Shown in pieces: positions 35,263-45,165 of a stretch of 64,000 nucleotides of DNA (its first letter is position 1; every line of letters begins with the position of its first letter). Location of the stretch: positions 868,001 through 932,000 of the forward strand of contig NZ_CP147918.1 of assembly GCF_039645975.1 (NCBI RefSeq), written 5' to 3'. A program made the translations under genes and the position numbers. The notes beneath the pieces are model-generated. The model had not been told where the DNA came from, made no database searches, and worked only from the letters and a program-made list of their open reading frames with translations. The stretch comes from Sulfurimonas sp. HSL-1716. Its GTDB lineage: Bacteria > Campylobacterota > Campylobacteria > Campylobacterales > Sulfurimonadaceae.

Positions 35263-36963
35263 ATGAGATTGTCAAACTTATATGTTCCAACAACGAAAGA
35301 AGCGCCTTCGGATGCAACACTTCCAAGCCATATTTTTCTTTCACGAGCGGGATTTATCTCACAGGTAGCAAGCGGATTGTATAACTTTTTGCCTCTTGGA
35401 AAAAGAGTCTTGAAAAAGATAGAGAATATCATAAACGAAGAGATGCAGGACATAGGAGCGCAGGAGGTCGAACTCAGCTTCGTAACACCTGCAGAACTTT
35501 GGCAGGAGAGCGGACGCATCGAGAAGTTCGGAAAAGAACTTTTAAGATTTAAAGATAGAAAAGACAATCTTTTCGTCCTTGGACCTACACATGAAGAGAT
35601 GATGGTTAACCTTGTCCGCAACAAGGTCACAAGCTATAAACAGCTTCCTCTTCACCTATATCAGATAAAGACAAAGTTCCGTGATGAAGCGCGTCCGAGA
35701 TTCGGGCTTATGAGAGGCCGTGAGTTTCTGATGAAAGACGGATACAGTTTTCACGCTACCCTAGAGGATCTCGACCGCGAGTTCAATGCGGTCGAAGAAG
35801 CATATAAGAAAGTCCTCACTCGTTTAGGTTTGAACTTTAGAATAGTCGAAGCCGACAGCGGGGCGATCGGCGGAACAGGGTCAAAAGAGCTGATGGTGCT
35901 TGCCGAGAGCGGCGAAGATACCATAGCGGTCTGTGACAAATGCGAATACGGCGCAAATATCGAAGCGGCAAAACGTGCGAAGCGTAAGAATATCCCAGAA
36001 GCTCCCGAAGCACAGTTCAACAAGTTTTTGACGCCTGATGTAAAAAGCATAGAGGAACTCGCTGAGTTTTTTAAAGTCGATCCTTACTATACCGTAAAAG
36101 CCGTAGCAAAAAGATTGGTCTTTGAAGACAGAAGCGAGATTGCGCTCTTCTTCCTCCGCGGCTGCGATACGCTCCAAGAGAAAAAAGCACAAAGCAGTAC
36201 GGGTGCCATCGATGTAGTCGATGTGGATGAAAGCGAGCTTGCAGAGATCGGTCTTGTAGCAGGTTTTATGGGACCTCTTGACCAGGTAAAAGTCAATTGC
36301 GTTATAGACGAAGATCTTTATGAAGCAAAAAATATGATATGCGGTGCAAACGAGAAAGATTACCATTTCATAGGCGTTGACATGTCGGTGCTAAACGAAG
36401 CATATTTTGCCGATATCGTGGAAGTAAAAGAGGGAGACGGCTGTCCGTACTGTGACGGAACGCTTTCATATACCAAAGGGATAGAAGTCGGACATATCTT
36501 TAAGCTCGGTACTACCTATTCAAAGGTTTTAAAAGCCGAGTTTCTCAATGAAAAAGGACAGGCTGAACCGTTTATTATGGGAACTTACGGCATGGGTGTC
36601 AGCCGTCTTGTAGCGGCAATCATAGAGCAGCATCATGATGAAAACGGCTGTAAATGGACCAAGCAGAGCGCTCCGTACATGGTAAACGTGATGATCTCAA
36701 ACATCAAGGACGAAGAGCAGACGGCTCTTGGCGAAAGACTTTACGCCGAGCTCAAAGCAAAAGGCGTAGAGACCGTACTTGATGACAGAAAAGAGCGTTT
36801 TGGATTTAAGATGAAAGATGCCGAACTGGTAGGGTATCCCTATACGATTATAATCGGAAAAGAGCTTGCCAACGGGATGGTGCAGATATTTGACAGAGCT
36901 GCGTACACGAAAGAGGATGTCAAAGCCGATGATATCTTACATGTTATTTTAGGACGCCTGTAG
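35263..36963 (+). CDS. proS: Prolyl-tRNA synthetase, bacterial type
   Basis: Class II synthetase charging tRNA-Pro. The 566-residue length, and an insertion domain of the YbaK type between motifs 2 and 3 (about 235-390), mark the bacterial-type enzyme with Ala-tRNA-Pro editing. Motif 2 is [21 protein letters not shown] and motif 3 is [13 protein letters not shown]. The C-terminal anticodon-binding domain (about 470-566) is intact. The ATG start lies eight bases after the hemA stop. fxsA begins at the very next base after the stop codon. Confidence 0.97.
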   Translation: MRLSNLYVPTTKEAPSDATLPSHIFLSRAGFISQVASGLYNFLPLGKRVLKKIENIINEEMQDIGAQEVELSFVTPAELWQESGRIEKFGKELLRFKDRKDNLFVLGPTHEEMMVNLVRNKVTSYKQLPLHLYQIKTKFRDEARPRFGLMRGREFLMKDGYSFHATLEDLDREFNAVEEAYKKVLTRLGLNFRIVEADSGAIGGTGSKELMVLAESGEDTIAVCDKCEYGANIEAAKRAKRKNIPEAPEAQFNKFLTPDVKSIEELAEFFKVDPYYTVKAVAKRLVFEDRSEIALFFLRGCDTLQEKKAQSSTGAIDVVDVDESELAEIGLVAGFMGPLDQVKVNCVIDEDLYEAKNMICGANEKDYHFIGVDMSVLNEAYFADIVEVKEGDGCPYCDGTLSYTKGIEVGHIFKLGTTYSKVLKAEFLNEKGQAEPFIMGTYGMGVSRLVAAIIEQHHDENGCKWTKQSAPYMVNVMISNIKDEEQTALGERLYAELKAKGVETVLDDRKERFGFKMKDAELVGYPYTIIIGKELANGMVQIFDRAAYTKEDVKADDILHVILGRL

Positions 36964-37386
36964 ATGATTTATTTCGTCGTATACCTTTTTTTAGAGGTCC
37001 TTATATCTGTAAATATCTCTTCTCAAATAGGCGGTTTGGCTACTTTTTTCGAGATTATATTTACAGCTTTTTTGGGTATAGCAATCCTCATAAATTTTCG
37101 TACGACGTTTTTGCAGAATCTTAGCGCGGTCTCTTTTAACTGCATTGATCTGGAGGAGTTTCAAAAACTGAATCTCTTTACGGTGTTTGGTGCCATTTTA
37201 CTTATTTTGCCGGGATTTTTAACGGATATCATAGGGATAGCTTTACAATTTTCCGTTTTCACATCGATGATCATTAATTATTATAATGTAAAATCCGGGA
37301 AATGCAATATTAAAACTGATACAACAAGAAAGGATGAAGATGTTATCGATGTCGAAGTTATTAATGACACTATTTCTGACAAGTAG
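36964..37386 (+). CDS. fxsA: FxsA-family cytoplasmic membrane protein
   Basis: A 140-residue membrane protein with the FxsA (UPF0716) layout. Hydrophobic helices run at about 2-18, 22-45 and 72-108, with the family's ILLILPGFLTDIIGIAL stretch, and a charged C-terminal tail follows. FxsA is named for relief of phage F exclusion in E. coli, and its normal role is unknown. It starts directly after proS. Its last 47 bases overlap the DsbC-like gene in a different frame. Confidence 0.85.
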   Translation: MIYFVVYLFLEVLISVNISSQIGGLATFFEIIFTAFLGIAILINFRTTFLQNLSAVSFNCIDLEEFQKLNLFTVFGAILLILPGFLTDIIGIALQFSVFTSMIINYYNVKSGKCNIKTDTTRKDEDVIDVEVINDTISDK

Positions 37387-38200
37387 TCTGCTTTCGGTTT
37401 CCGTTTTTGCACAGGCAAAAGATTATTCGAAAGAGGTCGTAAAGTTTTTAAAAGACAGTATCGTAAAGAATCCAAATATCATTTCGCTTGATGTAAAGGT
37501 CGTAGATAAAAAAGATCTGCAAAGACCCGAAGGATGGCAGGCCTATATTGTCTCTTTTTCGGGAAAAGCAAAGATAGGCAAAGATGAGAAAAAAATATCG
37601 CAAAGCTCGATCTACTTTGTAAAAGACGGCTTTATAGCTACTGAACTGATAGATCTTAAAACGGGGATCAAGTTAAACGACACGGTAAGTCCTAAGTTTA
37701 AAGAGGAGTTCTATAGCAGGTCGAATCTGCTTTATGGCGATGAGAACGCAGCGCATAAAATCGCACTTTTTTCGGATCCTTTGTGCCCGTTTTGCAGAAG
37801 TTTCGTGCCGGGCGCGCTCGCATATATGAAAAAATATCCGCAGGATTTTGCGGTCTATTACTACCACTATCCGCTCGAAGGACTGCATCCTGCATCTCCT
37901 ACGGTGTGCAGAGCAGCGATATATCTAGAACTGCAGGGTAAAAAAGACTCTCTCCTTAAGATGTATGATCTTAAGATCAATGCCAGAGAGACGAACGAAC
38001 AAAAGATACTCGATGTCATAAACGATGCGCTCGATACGAAGATAACGCGCAAGGATATTCATTCGATCATGGTCGAAAACGCGTTTAATTCCGATCAGAA
38101 GATCGCAAACGCACTATTGGTAAACGGAACGCCTACCGTCTATTTTGACGGGCAAAAAGATCCGACGAAAAATAAATACAAAAGCGTAAAGGTACATTAA
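37340..38200 (+). CDS. DsbC/DsbG-like periplasmic thiol:disulfide protein
   Basis: A 286-residue exported protein with a signal peptide (about 1-24), an N-terminal region that may dimerise (about 25-120) and a thioredoxin-fold domain. The active site CPFC lies in FSDPLCPFCRSFVPG, and the cis-Pro loop is LLVNGTPTVYFDGQ. This fits the DsbC/DsbG disulfide isomerase group. It could also act as a thiol reductant for cytochrome c maturation. Three in-frame ATGs are possible (37334, 37340, 37349). I favour 37340, six bases after AAAGG. All lie within the end of fxsA. Confidence 0.85.
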   Translation: MLSMSKLLMTLFLTSSLLSVSVFAQAKDYSKEVVKFLKDSIVKNPNIISLDVKVVDKKDLQRPEGWQAYIVSFSGKAKIGKDEKKISQSSIYFVKDGFIATELIDLKTGIKLNDTVSPKFKEEFYSRSNLLYGDENAAHKIALFSDPLCPFCRSFVPGALAYMKKYPQDFAVYYYHYPLEGLHPASPTVCRAAIYLELQGKKDSLLKMYDLKINARETNEQKILDVINDALDTKITRKDIHSIMVENAFNSDQKIANALLVNGTPTVYFDGQKDPTKNKYKSVKVH

Positions 38201-38203
38201 ATT

Positions 38204-39154
38204 ATGAAAAAACTAACTATAGCTACTCGCGGGAGTCAACTTGCCCTATGGCAGTCAAACCATATAAAATCTGTTTTACAGCAGCAAAATCCGGGATTAG
38301 AAGTTGAACTAAATGTTATAGTAACTACGGGAGACAGGATACAGGACAAAGCTTTGTCTCAAATAGGCGGAAAAGGTCTTTTTCTAAAAGAACTGGAAGA
38401 GGCGATGCTGCGCGGCGAAGCACAGATAGCAGTACACTCTTTAAAAGATGTGCCTACGGAGCTTCCAAAAGGTTTTGTTCTTGGAGCCATAACGGAGCGT
38501 GAAGATTCAAGGGATGCGCTTTTAAGTGAAAAATATGAGAGTATCGAAGCACTGCCTGAGGGTGCTATAGTCGGTACATCGTCTCTTCGACGCAGAATGC
38601 AGATAGAACGTCTCCGCCCCGATCTGACGATAAAAGACCTTCGCGGCAACGTGGATACGCGTATCAAAAAGCTAAAGAACGGTGATTTTGACGCTATCAT
38701 CCTTGCATCTGCGGGTATTAACCGTCTAGGGTTCACGGGTTCTGTAAAATATGTCTATCCGATCTCGCTGGATGAGATGATACCGTCCATGGGGCAGGGA
38801 GCACTTGGTATCGAAGCTATCGATGACCCTAAAGTCATCGAGATAGTATCGAGACTGCAGGACGATTCGACCATGATAGCCACGACCGTCGAGAGAGATT
38901 TCGTAGATTCGCTTGATGGCGGATGTCAGGTACCTATAGGTGTCAACGCCGTAGTTAAAGGCGAAGATATAACGATAAAAGCGATTTTGGGAATGCCTGA
39001 CGGTTCTGAAGTGTTGCATGAAGATACGACGGCGAAAGTATCCGAATACAAGAGTATCGGAAGAGTGATAGGCCAAGATATGATAACTAAAGGCGCAAAA
39101 GAGCTTTTACACCGTGCGGAAGTCATGGCATCGAAGATGACATCGACCCTGTAA
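38204..39154 (+). CDS. hemC: Porphobilinogen deaminase (hydroxymethylbilane synthase)
   Basis: Joins four porphobilinogens into hydroxymethylbilane for heme synthesis. The 316-residue protein has IATRGSQLALWQ (6-17), GGKGLFLKELEEA, VHSLKDVPTELP with the catalytic Asp and GTSSLRRRMQ. C241 in DGGCQVPIGV carries the dipyrromethane cofactor. It starts three bases after the DsbC-like gene. Together with hemA upstream it makes this a partial heme cluster, consistent with the many cytochromes. Confidence 0.97.
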   Translation: MKKLTIATRGSQLALWQSNHIKSVLQQQNPGLEVELNVIVTTGDRIQDKALSQIGGKGLFLKELEEAMLRGEAQIAVHSLKDVPTELPKGFVLGAITEREDSRDALLSEKYESIEALPEGAIVGTSSLRRRMQIERLRPDLTIKDLRGNVDTRIKKLKNGDFDAIILASAGINRLGFTGSVKYVYPISLDEMIPSMGQGALGIEAIDDPKVIEIVSRLQDDSTMIATTVERDFVDSLDGGCQVPIGVNAVVKGEDITIKAILGMPDGSEVLHEDTTAKVSEYKSIGRVIGQDMITKGAKELLHRAEVMASKMTSTL

Positions 39155-39219
39155 ATCTAAAAGTTACACCCATATCCCCTTTAATCAGGGGAAAACAGTT
39201 TACCCCGTAAAGAGAAAGA

Positions 39220-41034
39220 ATGCAAAATACCATACAGTTACTTACAAAAGAAAACGAACTTACCGTAATACATGATAAGGTCGACATATATCTGGAGATC
39301 CCTCATCTTGCTTATGCCGAAGTGAAGAAAAAAGACGGCGGCAAAGCCCTGCTTTTTACGCACCCCGTCGATTCAAAGAATGGCGTGGAATTTGATGTTC
39401 CAGTACTTATGAATGTCTTTGGTTCATACAGAAGATGTGAACTGCTTTTTGGCAGAACAATCGAGTCTGTGGCCGATGAGATAACGAAACTTCTTCATAT
39501 GAAACCGCCGAGCGGACTTAAAGCGAAGATGTCTATGCTCGGAGAGCTTTTTTCGTTAAAGAACATTTTTCCTAAACGTCTCAAAGGCGAAGGCGAATGT
39601 CAAAAAATAAAGTATCTCAATGATGATATAGATCTATATAAGCTTCCTATACTTACGACATGGGAAGAGGACGGCGGTCCGTTCATCACCATGGGGCAAG
39701 TGTATACGCAAAGCATGGACGGAGAGATGGTAAATCTTGGTATGTACAGACTTCAGGTGTATGATAAAAAGCATCTGGGAATGCATTGGCAGATACATAA
39801 AGACTCTTCTCATTTCTTCGATCAATACCAAAAAGCGGGCAAAAAGATGCCTGTTACCGTGGCGATCGGCGGAGATCCTCTTTATACCTGGTGTGCGACC
39901 GCTCCTCTTCCGTACGGAGTGAACGAACTTCTTCTTTACGGGCTTATTAAAAAAGAGCCGGCAAAACTCGTGTCTTCGCTTACGACACCTCTTTATATAC
40001 CTTCTGATGCAGATTATGTCATCGAGGGATGGGTGGATCCGTCCGAATTTAAAGTGGAAGGCCCTTTTGGAGATCATACGGGGTATTACACGTTAAAAGA
40101 GAAATATCCGTTTATGGAAGTAAGTGCTATAACAAGCAAAAAAAAGCCAGTGTATCTTGCAACGGTCGTCGGAAAACCGCCGCTTGAAGATAAGTATATG
40201 GGATGGGCGACAGAGAGGATCTTTTTACCTCTGCTTAAAACGAATGCGCCGGATCTTATAGATTATCATATGCCCGAAAACGGAGTTTTTCATAATCTGA
40301 TACTTGCAAAGATGCAAACCCTTTATAAAGGTCATGCAAAGCAGTTCATGCATCTTTTTTGGGGTTCGGGACAGATGAGTTTTGTGAAGCATGCGGTGTT
40401 TTTAGATGCATCGGCGCCAAAACTTACAAACTACGATGCATTGGCGACATATATTTTAAACAGATTCGATCCCAAACGCTTGTTTATTACCGAAGGCGTG
40501 ACGGATGCTCTTGACCATTCTTCCAACGAAGCTCTTGTCGGCGGCAAGCTGGGTATCGACGTTACCGCGGCGAATATCGTTACCGCTCCGCAGCTGTTAG
40601 GCGATGAAGATCTTTTGAAAAAAGTGCAGGAGCTCTGTCCTGAGGTTACCGGGCTGCAGCAGTATATGCGCCATGCGAATAATCCTATAACGGTGATGAC
40701 CGTAAAAAAATCCAGACCTTTAAAAGAGTGTTTTAACGCTATGAGCGTACTTAGTGAAAATGTTCGCATAGCGGTTTTTGTGGATGAGGAAAAAAACGAT
40801 ATCTCCAATGCGTATATGCTTATTTGGAGAGTCGTGAATAATATCGATGCGACCCGTGATATTTTTGTTTCTGGATTGATGGTCGGAATCGATGGAACGA
40901 CAAAAAACACCATAGACGGATTTCATAGAGAATGGCCGGGTGACGTCGAGTGTAATGCAGGTGTGATAGAGAGTCTAAAAGAGCGCGGTTTATGGACTTT
41001 GGACGAGCAGTTATACAAAAAGTATCAACTCTAA
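39220..41034 (+). CDS. ubiD: UbiD-family decarboxylase, probable menaquinone biosynthesis
   Basis: A 604-residue decarboxylase of the UbiD family, which uses prenylated FMN. Motifs include LPILTTWEEDGGPFITMG, HLGMHWQIHKDSS, a cofactor-contact EGPFGDHTGYYT and the C-terminal NNIDATRDIFVSGLMVGIDGTTK. In Campylobacterota, which make menaquinone by the futalosine route, this long UbiD is usually annotated as a menaquinone biosynthesis decarboxylase. That role fits the polyprenyl synthase in the same run but is inferred. A 65-base gap after hemC holds a 6-base-pair hairpin (TCCCCT/AGGGGA) with no T-run. Confidence 0.9.
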   Translation: MQNTIQLLTKENELTVIHDKVDIYLEIPHLAYAEVKKKDGGKALLFTHPVDSKNGVEFDVPVLMNVFGSYRRCELLFGRTIESVADEITKLLHMKPPSGLKAKMSMLGELFSLKNIFPKRLKGEGECQKIKYLNDDIDLYKLPILTTWEEDGGPFITMGQVYTQSMDGEMVNLGMYRLQVYDKKHLGMHWQIHKDSSHFFDQYQKAGKKMPVTVAIGGDPLYTWCATAPLPYGVNELLLYGLIKKEPAKLVSSLTTPLYIPSDADYVIEGWVDPSEFKVEGPFGDHTGYYTLKEKYPFMEVSAITSKKKPVYLATVVGKPPLEDKYMGWATERIFLPLLKTNAPDLIDYHMPENGVFHNLILAKMQTLYKGHAKQFMHLFWGSGQMSFVKHAVFLDASAPKLTNYDALATYILNRFDPKRLFITEGVTDALDHSSNEALVGGKLGIDVTAANIVTAPQLLGDEDLLKKVQELCPEVTGLQQYMRHANNPITVMTVKKSRPLKECFNAMSVLSENVRIAVFVDEEKNDISNAYMLIWRVVNNIDATRDIFVSGLMVGIDGTTKNTIDGFHREWPGDVECNAGVIESLKERGLWTLDEQLYKKYQL

Positions 41035-41119
41035 AAATTAAATATTTGTGATTATTTTAGTATAAGGTAACTATTATTAAATCTGATGTACTATAGGCTA
41101 TTGTTTTGATGGAAGGCGT

Positions 41120-41461
41120 ATGATGACAAGTAGAATATTATTTTTTATAATTTCAACCTTTTTTATTACTCAAGCAACATCAACCGCTGCCGTTTACAAG
41201 GGGCAAAGAGAGTATGTAAAAGAGTGTCGTCATTGTCATGGAGGCGGACAGGGAATGTCAACGTCAAAGAACATGAGAACCTGGAAAAAAATGCTTAAAG
41301 ACAACGGCGCCGATCTGGCGGCCGTGCATTTAAAAAGCGAAAAAGCGAAAGCCTCCCGAGAATATTTCAGCGGTGACAGGTTTAAAAAAAATGCAAAGCA
41401 TCTTAGAGACTTCCTTGTTGAATACGCAAAAGACAGCGGCAAAGTCCCTGCCTGCAATTAA
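41120..41461 (+). CDS. Small periplasmic cytochrome c
   Basis: A 113-residue protein with a signal peptide (about 1-23, ending ATSTAA) and one heme-c site, CRHCH, in YVKECRHCHGGGQGM. The remainder is Lys-rich and helical, with several Met and His that could give the sixth heme ligand. It resembles short single-domain cytochromes of Campylobacterota. It is separated from ubiD by 85 AT-rich bases and is probably transcribed on its own or weakly with ubiD. Confidence 0.8.
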   Translation: MMTSRILFFIISTFFITQATSTAAVYKGQREYVKECRHCHGGGQGMSTSKNMRTWKKMLKDNGADLAAVHLKSEKAKASREYFSGDRFKKNAKHLRDFLVEYAKDSGKVPACN

Positions 41462-41514
41462 CGATCTGATATTAAGAATATATCGATTCTCCCTCATACG
41501 GCTTTTTTCTAAGC

Positions 41515-41541
41515 GTAACTTACAGTAACTTAAGTTAAAAT
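41515..41541 (+). promoter_or_regulatory. argH promoter with triple TAACTT repeat
   Basis: GTAACTTA occurs twice in direct orientation (41515-41522, 41525-41532), exactly one helix turn apart. The second copy continues into an inverted copy, giving the perfect 12-base palindrome TAACTTAAGTTA (41526-41537). A -10 element TAAAAT (41536-41541) overlaps its end, 27 bases before the argH start. The layout suggests a regulator binding over the promoter. The regulator is unknown. Confidence 0.45.
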
Positions 41542-41567
41542 TCTGAACTTTTTTATTTGGAGATATT

Positions 41568-42968
41568 ATGGATAAGATGTGGTCCGGACGTTTTAGCAAA
41601 ACGGCATCATCGCTGCTGGATGAGTTCAATGCTTCGATCATGTTCGATAGAAGATTGTACCAAGAAGATATCGAAGGTTCTATCGCTCATGCAACGATGC
41701 TGCAAAAACAGAACATTCTCACAGCAGAAGAGCTTGATTCTATCATAAAAGGACTCAAGCAGATCCAACAAGAGATAGAATCCGGCGAGTTCGAATGGAA
41801 GATTAGTGATGAAGACCTGCACATGGGGATCGAAAAACGTTTAACGGCACTTATCGGCGATGCAGGGAAAAAACTCCATACCGCAAGAAGTAGAAACGAT
41901 CAGGTTGCAGTTGATTTTCGCCGTTGGACTCTAAAGAAAAATCTATCTATTGTTGAAGCTATTAAAAAACTAATGTCTGAGATATTGGTTGTAGCTGAGC
42001 AGCATACAGAGACTTTAATCCCCGGTATGACACACCTACAACACGCCCAACCGATCAACTTTGCTTTTCATCTAAGTGCATATCTGGCAATGTTTAAAAG
42101 AGATATAGAGAGATTTGAAAGCTCGTATGAAAGAAATAATATCTCGCCTCTTGGATGTGCAGCACTTGCAGGAACACCGCATAACGTCGATAGAGAGATG
42201 ACCGCAGAACTTCTTGGATTTGGAAGTGTAAGTACCAACTGTTTGGATACGGTGAGCGACAGGGATTTTGCTTTAGAGATACTTTTTAATATCTCTACTA
42301 TGATGATGCACATCTCCAGACTCAGTGAAGAGCTTGTAATGTGGTCAAGTTATGAGTTTGGATTTGTAGAACTCAGCGATGAATACTCTACAGGTTCATC
42401 CATTATGCCGCAAAAGAAAAATCCGGACGTTCCGGAACTTCTTCGCGGTAAAACAGGGAGAGTCTACGGTTCTTTAATGGGACTTTTAACCGTTATGAAA
42501 GCACTTCCTTTAGCTTATAACAAAGATACTCAAGAGGATAAAGAGGGAGTATTTGATGCTGTGGACACGGCGGAAATCTCGTTAGAGATACTAAAAGAAG
42601 CCATCAAAACAATGACCGTAAAAGCACACAATATGGAAAAAGCATGTGCGATAGGTCACTTAAGTGCAACGGACCTTGCAGATTATTTGGTAGAAAAGTG
42701 CGCTATACCGTTTAGAGAAGCGCACTTTATCACAGGCCGTGCAGTTGCAAAAGGCGAGGAACTTGGAGTTGATCTGAGTAAGATAGAATTTAAATACTTA
42801 AAAGAGATAGATGAGCGTATCGATGAAGATGTGATGGAGTATTTGGCATTACGACACTCTATGAATGCCAGAACCTCACAAGGCGGTACTGCAACTGTGA
42901 GAACTAAAGAGCAATTAAACTATTTTAGAGAGTTTATTGCCAAAACAAATCCGGAGCTATTAGTATGA
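41568..42968 (+). CDS. argH: Argininosuccinate lyase
   Basis: Last step of arginine synthesis, splitting argininosuccinate to arginine and fumarate. The 466-residue protein begins with WSGRFSK and has [14 protein letters not shown], the HLQHAQP motif with catalytic His, and the flexible signature loop [16 protein letters not shown] with the catalytic Ser. It ends with the family's [22 protein letters not shown] upstream supports the ATG. Its stop overlaps the OsmC-family gene by four bases. Confidence 0.97.
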   Translation: MDKMWSGRFSKTASSLLDEFNASIMFDRRLYQEDIEGSIAHATMLQKQNILTAEELDSIIKGLKQIQQEIESGEFEWKISDEDLHMGIEKRLTALIGDAGKKLHTARSRNDQVAVDFRRWTLKKNLSIVEAIKKLMSEILVVAEQHTETLIPGMTHLQHAQPINFAFHLSAYLAMFKRDIERFESSYERNNISPLGCAALAGTPHNVDREMTAELLGFGSVSTNCLDTVSDRDFALEILFNISTMMMHISRLSEELVMWSSYEFGFVELSDEYSTGSSIMPQKKNPDVPELLRGKTGRVYGSLMGLLTVMKALPLAYNKDTQEDKEGVFDAVDTAEISLEILKEAIKTMTVKAHNMEKACAIGHLSATDLADYLVEKCAIPFREAHFITGRAVAKGEELGVDLSKIEFKYLKEIDERIDEDVMEYLALRHSMNARTSQGGTATVRTKEQLNYFREFIAKTNPELLV

Positions 42969-43429
42969 AAGTAGTCGTAACACATCAAGAAGCAATGAAG
43001 TTTGAGGCAAAGACCGAAAAGAGCAGTTTTATCATTGATTGCCCGACCATTACTCCCGTAGAGTATTTTCTAAGCGGTATCATTACATGCAGTGCTACGG
43101 ATATGATACTGCTTCCGAAAAATCAGGGAAAAACCGTTACTAATCTTTCGATCGAAGGTGATGTAGTGCGTAATGACGATCATCCGAGAAAGTTCAATAC
43201 GCTGCATCTTATCTATAAGTTCGATTCCGATGCGGATGATACGGCTGCGGCACGCTATGTCATGGCTTCACTGGAGACTTACTGCTCGACTATCAATACG
43301 ATCCGCGACAGTGTCAAGATAAGCTATACCGTCATTCATAACGGTAAGACGATAAGAGAGAACGAGCATATGATATCGGGAGGCGGATCTCATATAGATA
43401 TGGGCGAGATCGAAAGCTGTCCGCAATAG
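42965..43429 (+). CDS. OsmC/Ohr-family protein
   Basis: A 154-residue protein of the OsmC superfamily. The two redox cysteines are recognisable: one in [11 protein letters not shown], the other in [14 protein letters not shown]. They lie on helices as in OsmC/YhfA-type peroxide-reducing proteins. Members reduce organic hydroperoxides, but many small homologs are uncharacterised. It overlaps argH by four bases and converges with the transglycosylase gene four bases later. Confidence 0.85.
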   Translation: MKVVVTHQEAMKFEAKTEKSSFIIDCPTITPVEYFLSGIITCSATDMILLPKNQGKTVTNLSIEGDVVRNDDHPRKFNTLHLIYKFDSDADDTAAARYVMASLETYCSTINTIRDSVKISYTVIHNGKTIRENEHMISGGGSHIDMGEIESCPQ

Positions 43430-43433
43430 GTAT

Positions 43434-44642
43434 CTAATGGTTATATATCTTATCGTACGCGATCATACGCTTTGATACGTTTTTAAGATAAAGTTTCGGC
43501 TCGTCGAATCTGAGATCGCTAAGAAGTCTGTTATAGACTTGGCCGGGTGAGAGGGAGTTGATATCTTCTGCCGCATAGCTCATAGAATATTTCTGTTTGC
43601 GTGACAGGTTTTTGTTCTTGTTAAACGCCCATGCTATGTTGCCCGCTCCCGTGTTATATGCCGCAATGGTACAGTACAGTCTGCTTGTAGGATCTTTGAT
43701 CTCTTTTAGATACTTGAAATACAGAAGGTGCAGATAAGCACTTCCCATCATGATGTTATTGGTACTGTTGTAAAGATAGCTTGAAGAGACCAGTCTTCTT
43801 TCGTTGTAAAGATAATCGTATGCATCCATACCTGCACTGCTTGGAACTATCTGCATAAGTCCGAATGCCGGAATGTACGACCTTGCTCTTGGATTGAAAC
43901 TGCTTTCTGTCTGCATGATCGCAAACAGTAGAGGAATATTCAACCTCTCTTTTGCGGCAAAGTATTTGACATCGCCGTAATATTGCTGCGCTTTTTTTTG
44001 CATGGAATCCGAAGGCATCGGTATGTTTAAACTATAAACGTGAAAACCTTCTATTTTCGAGTTCAGTACCGTGATTTTGTTATTTTTTACATGATCGTCT
44101 ACATATGTTTTTATGCTGTTTTTCGTCGGTGTCTTGTCGAAAATGATATTTGAAAGAATAGGTTCGTTCTTCACCTGCGCATCGATAACGCCTGAGGGTT
44201 TTTTGATCTTATCGAGGATCTTTTCAAGCGGATCGCTTTCCTGAACTCCTTTGTTGTCGATCGTAACAACTCTGGCAAGGGCTGTTTTGAGTTTTTGTTT
44301 TGCATCCTCGGGAGAATCGGCGATAGTTTCTAAAGTGATCGTGTTTTTTTCGAAATCGACATCGGTCCTTGTTTTTTTGTCCGGAGTATAAGCGACCCAC
44401 TCTTTTTTTGTAGAAAGTTTTGGTTCTTTCCAGTATTTTCCCAGTGATTTTTTATAATCTTCAAACGCCTTGAGCTGGGCTTTTTTATACTTTTCAAAGG
44501 CATCTTCCTGAGATTTTTTGTATTTGGCAAACTCCTGCTTATTACCGCTTTCTTGACTCATCTGTTTTTGTTGAAACTCTTTGAAGGTTTCGCCTTGGGC
44601 AAATGAAACAAGCGCTATAAATAGTAGTGTTTTTTTAAGCAT
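43434..44642 (-). CDS. MltC-like lytic transglycosylase with hendecad repeats
   Basis: A 402-residue exported murein hydrolase that cleaves peptidoglycan glycan strands to anhydromuramic ends. The signal peptide (1-17) has no lipobox Cys. Next come three 11-residue repeats of the form F-x-K/D-YKK (phenylalanines at 38, 49, 60), predicting a short right-handed coiled coil. A DUF3393-like region (about 70-200) precedes the SLT domain (about 235-400). That domain has the catalytic Glu in FAIMQTESSFNP, then AFGLMQIVPSSAG and CTIAAYNTGAGN. This order matches MltC, which is normally a lipoprotein. Confidence 0.87.
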   Translation of the reverse strand: MLKKTLLFIALVSFAQGETFKEFQQKQMSQESGNKQEFAKYKKSQEDAFEKYKKAQLKAFEDYKKSLGKYWKEPKLSTKKEWVAYTPDKKTRTDVDFEKNTITLETIADSPEDAKQKLKTALARVVTIDNKGVQESDPLEKILDKIKKPSGVIDAQVKNEPILSNIIFDKTPTKNSIKTYVDDHVKNNKITVLNSKIEGFHVYSLNIPMPSDSMQKKAQQYYGDVKYFAAKERLNIPLLFAIMQTESSFNPRARSYIPAFGLMQIVPSSAGMDAYDYLYNERRLVSSSYLYNSTNNIMMGSAYLHLLYFKYLKEIKDPTSRLYCTIAAYNTGAGNIAWAFNKNKNLSRKQKYSMSYAAEDINSLSPGQVYNRLLSDLRFDEPKLYLKNVSKRMIAYDKIYNH

Positions 44643-44652
44643 AGTTCATCTT

Positions 44653-45009
44653 TTATAAGAAATCTTTCGGATCGGCATCTGCGAGATGATCCCATTTTAG
44701 TTTTGAACCGCCGAGAACGTGCCAGTGAAGATGCTTCACCTCTTGTCCGCCGTTTTCCCCGACATTTGTGATGACTCTGTAGCCGCTTTTATCTATTGCT
44801 AGTTTTTTAGTAAGTTCCTGGATGAAAGCGGTCATGCCTCCCATGGTCTGGGCAGAGACTTCGTTAAAACTGTCGACATGGAGCTTTGGAATAGCGAGTA
44901 TATGAACGGGTGCTTTTGGATTTATATCGTGAAATGCCATAAAGTCATCACTTTCCAACTCTATGTTCGCGGGGATCTTTTTATCAACAATTTTACAAAA
45001 TAAACACAT
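44653..45009 (-). CDS. HIT-family nucleotide hydrolase (HinT-like)
   Basis: A 118-residue histidine-triad protein: HLHWHVLGG at 93-101 carries the catalytic triad, and CLFCKIVDKKIPA near the start is typical of HinT. These enzymes hydrolyse purine nucleoside phosphoramidates or aminoacyl-adenylates. It is transcribed upstream of the transglycosylase gene (10-base gap) on the minus strand and is divergent from pheS. Confidence 0.93.
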   Translation of the reverse strand: MCLFCKIVDKKIPANIELESDDFMAFHDINPKAPVHILAIPKLHVDSFNEVSAQTMGGMTAFIQELTKKLAIDKSGYRVITNVGENGGQEVKHLHWHVLGGSKLKWDHLADADPKDFL

Positions 45010-45128
45010 TTTTTAACCTTTTTTATAGTATTAAAATAATCCTGATTTAGATTCTATCATAAATGTTATTTTTTTACTTTAAAAACTGAAGAGTGCCTCT
45101 GCATCAAGCTTTTTGTAATGGATTTTTC

Positions 45129-45136
45129 TGTATAAT
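45129..45136 (+). promoter_or_regulatory. Promoter of the pheS-pheT-aroA-ispH run
   Basis: TG followed directly by TATAAT (45131-45136), 30 bases before the TTG start of pheS. It lies in a 156-base gap shared with the divergent HIT gene. GGAG at 45155-45158 is the pheS ribosome-binding site. No Phe-rich leader peptide is seen. Confidence 0.5.
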
Positions 45137-45165
45137 CATTTTAAATTAATTACTGGAGACTCTAT

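Noticed and set aside
39174-39195. TCCCCT/AGGGGA hairpin between hemC and ubiD as a terminator
   Set aside because: The stem is only six bases and the plus-strand side is followed by A residues instead of T; probably not a terminator.
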